Source of the DNA: an uncultured Lachnospiraceae bacterium | GTDB taxonomy: Bacteria; Bacillota; Clostridia; Lachnospirales; Lachnospiraceae | DNA: 11,711 nucleotides | Assembly (NCBI GenBank): GCA_934418055.1 | Contig: CAKRWX010000048.1 | Location: 1 to 11,711 of the forward strand | Direction: 5' to 3' | Shown: positions 7,103 through 11,711 of the stretch, in pieces | How the letters are laid out: every line of letters begins with the position of its first letter | How positions within the stretch are numbered: position 1 is the stretch's first letter | The notes under the pieces: generated by a model | Database searches by the model: none | Told to the model about the DNA's origin: nothing | The model's input: only the letters and a program-made list of their open reading frames with translations | Program-made: the position numbers and the translations under genes

Positions 7103-8197
7103 TTATACCTCCTTCTCAGATGCTTCCTGCGCCTGAAGCAGTGCATTCTTCTGTTCTTTTCTCTTCTTGATCACAGCCAGGAACCGCTCTGCACCTACCA
7201 GCAGAATCACGATACACTGGAGGAACGCAACGATCTCATTATCCAGATCTGTCGCACGGGACATGATCTCTGCACCGATACGCAGATATGCGATAAAGAA
7301 CGCTGTCACCGGAATGAAATACGGGTTCTCATTGGCTAACATATGTACCATCAGACCATCCCAAACGTAGTTGACACTGGTCTGCCACTGGAAACGTTTG
7401 TACATACCGACCATCTCCACTGCACCACCCATACCAGCGATCAGACCACTGATAAAGGAAGCTGTCAGGATTACTTTTCCTGTCTTGATACCGGCATTTT
7501 TCGCAAATGCACTGTTAATACCGGTGACTCTTACCTTATAACCAAAGGAAGTCTTCTCCATCAGGAACACCACGAAGAATACTGTAGCGATCATGATCAC
7601 AAATCCCCAGTTCATGCTGGTTCCCTTGATCAGATTGCCCAGTCTTGCGGTATCCAGGAAATAGGAGCTGCCCCACTGGCCGGTCTTCTCAAGCAGATAA
7701 GCGCTGACGATGGAATAACCCACATAGTAAAAAATGGAGTTAAACATAATAGAAAGCACCGTCGCGTTCACACGGGTATATTTCTCAAAAATGATCGGCA
7801 GCATGGAGATCAGTCCGCCAACGATCGCTGCTGCCAGAATCAGTGCACACTGATGTACAATGTTCGGTAACTGGACCTTCACTGCCATAGCTGTCGCCAC
7901 AACAGCGCCCATGTAGAAGGAACCATCTGCTGCGATACTGAACACGCCGCTTCGTAAAATGATATTCAATGCCAGTCCGGAGAAGATCAGTGGAACCGCC
8001 CGCTCCAGCACGTTAAAGAAGCTTCTCTTTGTCTCCAGCGGTCCAAGTACCAGCTTGCGGATCGCAAATACCGGCTGATCACTTACCATAAAAATGATGG
8101 CAAATACGATCAGCAACGCAATGGCAATGGCACTGATGATACGGATCACGCTGAAATATTTCATCACATAATCTGTTTTCTGTCCTGTCTTTTTCAT
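7103..8197 (-). CDS. BMP-type ABC transporter permease 1 (NupP/YufP-like)
   Basis: This 364-residue integral membrane protein pairs with permease 2. Seen: a short basic N-terminus, a first membrane helix at about residues 17-40, and several further hydrophobic helices. The family motif NIILRSGVFSIAADGSFYMGA follows the second helix, and the coupling loop VTGINSAFAKNAGIKTGKVILTASFISG lies in the second half. The C-terminus is charged (KKRKEQKNALLQAQEASEKEV) and cytoplasmic. Length and longer N-terminus match the first permease of BMP operons. The start codon overlaps the ATPase stop in ATGA (4 bp), with AGGAGGG 9 nt upstream inside the ATPase gene, so the two are translationally coupled. Confidence 0.92.
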   Translation of the reverse strand: MKKTGQKTDYVMKYFSVIRIISAIAIALLIVFAIIFMVSDQPVFAIRKLVLGPLETKRSFFNVLERAVPLIFSGLALNIILRSGVFSIAADGSFYMGAVVATAMAVKVQLPNIVHQCALILAAAIVGGLISMLPIIFEKYTRVNATVLSIMFNSIFYYVGYSIVSAYLLEKTGQWGSSYFLDTARLGNLIKGTSMNWGFVIMIATVFFVVFLMEKTSFGYKVRVTGINSAFAKNAGIKTGKVILTASFISGLIAGMGGAVEMVGMYKRFQWQTSVNYVWDGLMVHMLANENPYFIPVTAFFIAYLRIGAEIMSRATDLDNEIVAFLQCIVILLVGAERFLAVIKKRKEQKNALLQAQEASEKEV

Positions 8198-9723
8198 TTG
8201 CCCATGCCCTCCTGTGTCTTAATTCCCAGCATATAGAGACCCAGTTCCTTCTCACTGACCTCTTTCTTCCGGTTATCCAGCTCTGCCACAATATTGCCCT
8301 TGTGCATAACCAGGATCCGGTCGCTTAAGGAGAGCAGCTCATTCAAGTCCGCAGAAATCAGCAGGATTCCCTTTCCAGCCTCACGCATGCTTAAAATCTT
8401 GGAATGGATAAAGGAAATCGCTCCGATATCGACGCCTCGTGTTGGCTGATCCAGGATCAACACATCGCTTCCGCTGCTGAACTCTCTGGCTACAATAGCC
8501 TTCTGGATATTACCACCGGAAAGGCTCTTGATCTTCTGTTTCTCAGAAGGGGTTTTTACCTTATACTCTTTGATCAGCTGAATGCAGTGTTCCCGCATCT
8601 TCTTGGTATTGATCACTTTCAATTGATTGGCAAAGCTGTCAATATTGGAAACCACCAGATTCTCTGCCACGGACATGGTCTCCGCACAGCCATCATACAT
8701 ACGGTCCTCCGGAATATAAGCCAGTCCGGTCTTACGGATCTCACCGATAGAATCATGTGTCACATCTTTTCCCTTCAGATAAACTTTTCCCTGACTGCAC
8801 CGGATTCCGGCTGTGATAATGGAGATCAGTTCGCTCTGACCGTTGCCATCGACTCCGGCAATTCCCAGGATCTCTTTATCCTTCAAGGTAAAAGATACAC
8901 CATTTAACTTGCTGACCTCGAATTTATCCCGGTAATGAAGATCCTCTACCCGGAGCAGCTCCTTGTCCGGATGCATTTCTTTCTTATCATAATCAAAGGA
9001 GATCACACGACCTACCATCAGTCGGGAAATATCTTCCTCCGTCACCTCATCGGTCCGGTAAGTACCTTCCGTATGACCGCTCTTTAAGACGGTAATCCGG
9101 TCACTGATCTGTTTTACCTCTTTTAATTTATGGGAAATAAAGATAATGGTCATTCCCTTTTTCTTTAACCCGATCAGCCGGTCAAATAGCTCCTCGGTCT
9201 CCTGTGGTGTTAAAACTGCCGTCGGCTCGTCCAGGATAATGATCTTCGCACCACGGTACAGGATCTTTAAGATCTCCAGCTTCTGTTTCATACCAACGCT
9301 CATGTCGCGGACACGGCGGGTCGCATCAATCTCAAAATTGTACTGTCTGGCAATATCCTCTGTAATCTGAACATCCGATTTTTTATTTACCACAAATGGC
9401 AGGTGCTCCACGCCCAGCATCATATTCTCTGCGCCGGTCAGGGAATCCACCAGCATGAAATGCTGATGCACCATACCAATGCCATGATTGATTGCATCCT
9501 TACTGGAGTTAAAATGCACTTCTTCTCCACGCAGAAAAATCTGGCCGGAGGTGACACTCTCCATTCCATAAAGCATCTTCATCAGTGTACTTTTACCGGC
9601 TCCATTCTCGCCTACCAACGCATGGATTTCTCCTTCTTCCACACTGAAATTCACTTCATGGTTGGCCAGCACACCGCCCTCATAAATCTTTGTCAGATTC
9701 CGTACTTCCAAAATTGGTTTCAT
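8194..9723 (-). CDS. BMP-type ABC transporter ATPase with two nucleotide-binding domains (NupO/YufO-like)
   Basis: This protein of about 509 residues energises the importer at the inner membrane face. Domain 1 (about 1-240) has Walker A GENGAGKST (38-46), Q-loop Gln87, signature MSVGMKQ (141-147), Walker B IIILDEPT (161-168) and H-loop His198, so it looks active. Domain 2 (about 255-500) has a degenerate Walker A (GVDGNGQSE, no GKS/T), a good signature LSGGNIQK (401-408), Walker B LILDQPT with Gln in place of the catalytic Glu, and no H-loop His. One active and one degenerate site is normal for this family. I chose the ATG at 9723, which has GAGGGA 9 nt upstream and begins directly with the domain (MKPILEVRNLTKIY). 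In-frame starts further up are an ATG at 9753 and a GTG at 9780. The GTG would sit almost on the predicted transcription start. First gene of the operon. Confidence 0.93.
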   Translation of the reverse strand: MKPILEVRNLTKIYEGGVLANHEVNFSVEEGEIHALVGENGAGKSTLMKMLYGMESVTSGQIFLRGEEVHFNSSKDAINHGIGMVHQHFMLVDSLTGAENMMLGVEHLPFVVNKKSDVQITEDIARQYNFEIDATRRVRDMSVGMKQKLEILKILYRGAKIIILDEPTAVLTPQETEELFDRLIGLKKKGMTIIFISHKLKEVKQISDRITVLKSGHTEGTYRTDEVTEEDISRLMVGRVISFDYDKKEMHPDKELLRVEDLHYRDKFEVSKLNGVSFTLKDKEILGIAGVDGNGQSELISIITAGIRCSQGKVYLKGKDVTHDSIGEIRKTGLAYIPEDRMYDGCAETMSVAENLVVSNIDSFANQLKVINTKKMREHCIQLIKEYKVKTPSEKQKIKSLSGGNIQKAIVAREFSSGSDVLILDQPTRGVDIGAISFIHSKILSMREAGKGILLISADLNELLSLSDRILVMHKGNIVAELDNRKKEVSEKELGLYMLGIKTQEGMGK

Positions 9724-9732
9724 AAGCACTGT

Positions 9733-9738
9733 TCCCTC
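9733..9738 (-). promoter_or_regulatory. Ribosome binding site deciding the ATPase start
   Basis: GAGGGA on the minus strand lies 9 nt before the ATG at 9723. The alternative starts at 9753 and 9780 have only weak purine runs or none. Confidence 0.6.
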
Positions 9739-9788
9739 TCTATATCGGGTCATGATTTCTCTTTTGTCATGAAAACCCACGAATATTA

Positions 9789-9817
9789 ATTATAAAGCAA
9801 ATTTATGTAAAATTCTA
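9789..9817 (-). promoter_or_regulatory. Candidate promoter of the BMP transporter operon
   Basis: In the 110-nt AT-rich gap after glf, the minus strand has a perfect -10 TATAAT at 9789-9794. With a 17-nt spacer the -35 would be TAGAAT, a weak match. Another reading uses TTTACA with a 17-nt spacer to TAATAT just downstream. Either would start transcription near 9776-9783 and give a leader of about 55-60 nt before the ATG at 9723. The rest of the gap (to 9891) is A-rich with no clear hairpin, so glf readthrough into the operon is possible. Confidence 0.5.
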
Positions 9818-9891
9818 CTGTTTTTCCTATCGTGTTTTCTAATACATAAATCTATTTTTTCTTATTAATCCGTTTTTTTCTATTCCGTTCC

Positions 9892-10992
9892 TTATAATCC
9901 GGCCTTTTTCGCCCGTTCCAGGGCAGATAAGATCACCTTATCCATATCATAATATTTGTACTCTGCCAGACGTCCGCCAAAGATCACCCGCTCCTCTTTC
10001 TCAGCCAGTTTTGCATATCGGCTGTAAAGATCCTGATTCTTTTCATCATTAACCGGATAGTACGGCTCCATGCCCTCTTCCCAGTCTGCCGGATACTCTC
10101 TGGTGATCACAGTCTTTGGCTGTGTTCCGAATTCAAAATGCTTATGCTCGATCACTCTGGTGTATGGGGTTTCCCGGTCGGTATAGTTGACCACCGCAAC
10201 ACCCTGATAGTTGTCGGTGTCCAGCACCTGGGACTCAAAACGCAGACTGCGGTATTCCAGTTTTCCATACTGATAGCCATAATAGGAATCAATGGTTCCT
10301 GTATACACGATACAATCTCCTAATGCATCATATTTCTCCCTGTTTTCCAGATAATCCACGCCAGTCTCCACATCACAGCCTTCAAATAATTTATCAATGA
10401 TCACGTTGTAACCGCCAATCGGGATTCCCTGGTATAAATCGTTAAAATAGTTATTGTCATAAGTATAACGGACCGGAAGCCGTTTGATGATAAAGGCCGG
10501 AAGCTCCTTACAGTCTCTTCCCCACTGCTTCTCGGTGTAACCCTTCACCAGCTTCTGATAAATGTCCACGCCCACCAGACTGATGGCCTGTTCTTCTAAA
10601 TTTTTCGGCTCTCCGGTGATACTGGATCGTTGGCTGGCAATGATGTCTTTCGCTTCCTGTGGAGTAGAAATGCCCCACATCTTGCTGAAAGTATTCATAT
10701 TAAATGGCATATTGTACATCTCGCCCTTGTAGTTGGCCACCGGGCTATTGGTGTAGCGGTTAAATTCTGCCAGACTGTTGACAAAATCCCATACCTCCCG
10801 GTTGCTGGTATGGAAAATGTGGGCGCCGTATTTGTGGACATGGATACCTTCCACATCTTCACAGTAGATGTTGCCGCCTAAATGATCTCTTTTTTCGATC
10901 ACCAGGCATTTCTTGCCCTGTTTGTTCGCTAAATATGCCCAGACTCCGGCAAAAAGTCCACTTCCTACGATCACGTAATCATATTGTTTCAT
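9892..10992 (-). CDS. glf: UDP-galactopyranose mutase
   Basis: This flavoenzyme of about 366 residues interconverts UDP-galactopyranose and UDP-galactofuranose, the donor for galactofuranose in surface polysaccharides; it acts in the cytoplasm. Seen: an N-terminal FAD-binding Rossmann region (YDYVIVGSGLFAG, then VIEKRDHLGGNIY) and family motifs HKYGAHIFHTSNREVWDFVN, FNRYTNSPVANYKGEMYNMPFNMNTF, GYTEKQWGRDCKELPAFIIKRLPVRYTYDNNYFND, YTRVIEHKHF and, near the end, GRLAEYKYYDMDKV. The sequence tracks E. coli Glf closely over its whole length. I chose the ATG at 10992, with AAAGGA 8 nt upstream and the start MKQYDYVIVG. An in-frame ATG at 11016 overlaps the previous stop as ATGA but has no good site and adds eight polar residues not usual in the family. 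Substrate-contacting Trp and Arg residues (KQWGR, KRLPVRY) are present. One oddity is GSGLFAG where GSGLFGA is usual. It follows a glycogen debranching gene rather than a polysaccharide cluster. Confidence 0.95.
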   Translation of the reverse strand: MKQYDYVIVGSGLFAGVWAYLANKQGKKCLVIEKRDHLGGNIYCEDVEGIHVHKYGAHIFHTSNREVWDFVNSLAEFNRYTNSPVANYKGEMYNMPFNMNTFSKMWGISTPQEAKDIIASQRSSITGEPKNLEEQAISLVGVDIYQKLVKGYTEKQWGRDCKELPAFIIKRLPVRYTYDNNYFNDLYQGIPIGGYNVIIDKLFEGCDVETGVDYLENREKYDALGDCIVYTGTIDSYYGYQYGKLEYRSLRFESQVLDTDNYQGVAVVNYTDRETPYTRVIEHKHFEFGTQPKTVITREYPADWEEGMEPYYPVNDEKNQDLYSRYAKLAEKEERVIFGGRLAEYKYYDMDKVILSALERAKKAGL

Positions 10993-11000
10993 GGTGTCTG

Positions 11001-11006
11001 TCCTTT
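11001..11006 (-). promoter_or_regulatory. Ribosome binding site deciding the glf start
   Basis: AAAGGA on the minus strand, 8 nt before the ATG at 10992. It lies between the end of the debranching gene and glf and supports the shorter Glf start over the ATG at 11016. Confidence 0.55.
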
Positions 11007-11012
11007 CGTTGT

Positions 11013-11711
11013 TCATGATCTATTTTTCTGATTCTGAGGTTTTCTATGTTTTTTCCGCTGTGTTTTTCTCACTTTTAACTCTTCTTCCAGCTCCGGGTGC
11101 ATCTTCCCCATAAGAACTACGATGGAACGCGGCTCCACCTCATAGGTCCTCTGCTCTTCTAACATTGGTTCATTTCCATTCTCCTGGAAATTCTCTGATT
11201 CCTTCCGCCCGGTGTCCACCACCAGATGCCAACGGCGTCCCTTCGACAGCTTAGGCAGGGCAAACTGATGCGGCTCCCAGTGCATATTGTAGATTACCAG
11301 GAAATCCTCGTCCCTGGTTCCATCCGCCTTGCGGCCATACTCCCCACAGTACATGATGGAAAGCTGGTGACATCCATCGGAAAAATCCGGCTGCCATGCC
11401 TTCACTCCATGACAGGAGATATCTGGCTGGCCACATCCCAGGCTATCCATACCCAGAAGCGGCTTTGCCTGATGAAAGACCGGATGTGCCTTGCGGAAAG
11501 CGATCGCGTCCTTCACAAACCGGTAAAATTCCCCGTTGGTCTTCTGCTGGTTCCAGTTCAGCCATGTGATCTCATTGTCCTGACAATAAGGATTGTTATT
11601 GCCGGACTGGGAATTGCCAAATTCATCACCAGCCAGAAGCATAGGCGTTCCCTGACTAAAAAACAGCATCAGCACCGCATTTTTCATCTGCTTTTTGCGA
11701 AGCTCCAGCAC
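11013..11711 (-). CDS. glgX: Glycogen debranching enzyme, GlgX/isoamylase type (C-terminal part, cut by the window edge)
   Basis: The 233 codons visible are the end of a glycoside hydrolase family 13 debranching enzyme that cleaves alpha-1,6 branches of glycogen or limit dextrins. Seen: the last part of the barrel with the strongly conserved run QGTPMLLAGDEFG (about residues 20-32 of the fragment), then GNNNPYCQDNEITWLNW and FRKAHPVF, all typical of GlgX/TreX-type enzymes. A C-terminal beta domain follows (DEDFLVIYNMHWEPHQFALP, then EVEPRSIVVLMGK). The catalytic Asp and Glu lie upstream, outside the window. The frame is open to the right edge, where a GTG is just an internal valine codon, not the start. 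The last 25 or so residues are very basic and polar (KVRKTQRKKHRKPQNQKNRS), an extension I do not recognise from the family. The stop overlaps a possible glf ATG by 4 bp, so the two genes are probably co-transcribed. Confidence 0.9.
   Translation of the reverse strand: MLELRKKQMKNAVLMLFFSQGTPMLLAGDEFGNSQSGNNNPYCQDNEITWLNWNQQKTNGEFYRFVKDAIAFRKAHPVFHQAKPLLGMDSLGCGQPDISCHGVKAWQPDFSDGCHQLSIMYCGEYGRKADGTRDEDFLVIYNMHWEPHQFALPKLSKGRRWHLVVDTGRKESENFQENGNEPMLEEQRTYEVEPRSIVVLMGKMHPELEEELKVRKTQRKKHRKPQNQKNRS

Noticed and set aside
7343..7870. A 175-codon plus-strand open frame.
   Set aside because: It lies antisense inside permease 1, has no ribosome site, and its product is His/Cys/Gln-rich with no recognisable domain. 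The permease on the other strand fully explains the DNA.
8404..8907. A 167-codon plus-strand open frame.
   Set aside because: It is antisense to the second ATPase domain, whose signature and Walker B motifs occupy the same bases; its own product shows no family features.
8194..9723. Degenerate second ATP site (no GKS/T, Gln for catalytic Glu, no H-loop His) as possible damage.
   Set aside because: One active and one degenerate site is the usual state for this double-domain transporter ATPase family.
9724..9780. A GTG start at 9780 (or ATG at 9753) that would lengthen the ATPase.
   Set aside because: No good ribosome site, the extra residues are not family-like, and the GTG would fall almost on the predicted transcription start. 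The ATG at 9723 has a better site and a normal domain start.
1..11711. CRISPR arrays, tRNAs, insertion sequences, phage or toxin-antitoxin genes.
   Set aside because: I looked for regular repeats, tRNA-like folds, transposase or integrase motifs and small paired genes and saw none. The gaps between genes are short and explained by promoters, a hairpin and one terminator.

Overview
The window looks like a chromosomal stretch from a low-to-moderate G+C Firmicute, most likely a gut Clostridium-cluster/Lachnospiraceae-type bacterium. This rests on Gram-positive-style lipoprotein solute-binding proteins, strong AGGAGG-type ribosome sites, a BMP-type ABC transporter, a LplA-like solute-binding protein and a membrane-anchored AraC regulator. 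The taxonomic call is inference from style and family content, not from a marker gene. Every convincing gene is on the minus strand, so the biology reads from high to low coordinates. I see no tRNA, rRNA, CRISPR array, phage gene or insertion sequence.

Region 1 (11711 to 9892): the C-terminal part of a glycogen debranching enzyme of the GlgX/isoamylase type, cut by the window edge, followed almost without a gap by UDP-galactopyranose mutase (glf).

Region 2 (about 9794 to 4136): a five-gene transcription unit with its own AT-rich promoter. It encodes a double-NBD ATPase, two permeases, a small protein resembling only the C-terminal domain of the RarA/MgsA AAA+ ATPase, and last the BMP-family substrate-binding lipoprotein. 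A very regular 20-bp hairpin with a U-rich tail closes the unit. The first three genes are tightly coupled (4-bp overlap, then a 5-nt gap). The transporter is a nucleoside-type BMP system by family; the exact ligand cannot be read from the sequence. The RarA-C-like gene inside this operon is the least expected gene of the window.

Region 3 (4081 to 14): a sensor/regulator and a large LplA-like extracellular solute-binding lipoprotein, probably the start of a carbohydrate ABC uptake locus continuing to the left. The regulator is split into two reading frames by a one-base slip in an A5G4 tract. Reading through with one base restored gives a single 746-residue protein: TM, extracellular sensor, TM, GGDEF-like domain and AraC helix-turn-helix. 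As it stands the sensor half has lost its DNA-binding half. The cause may be a real mutation, a phase-variable tract or a sequencing error.

Main points for follow-up: (a) the split regulator and its unusual stop/restart geometry; (b) the stand-alone RarA-C-like protein in a transporter operon; (c) the hairpin in front of the BMP gene; (d) helically phased direct repeats upstream of the lplA-like gene. I did not find a clearly new defence or mobile system.
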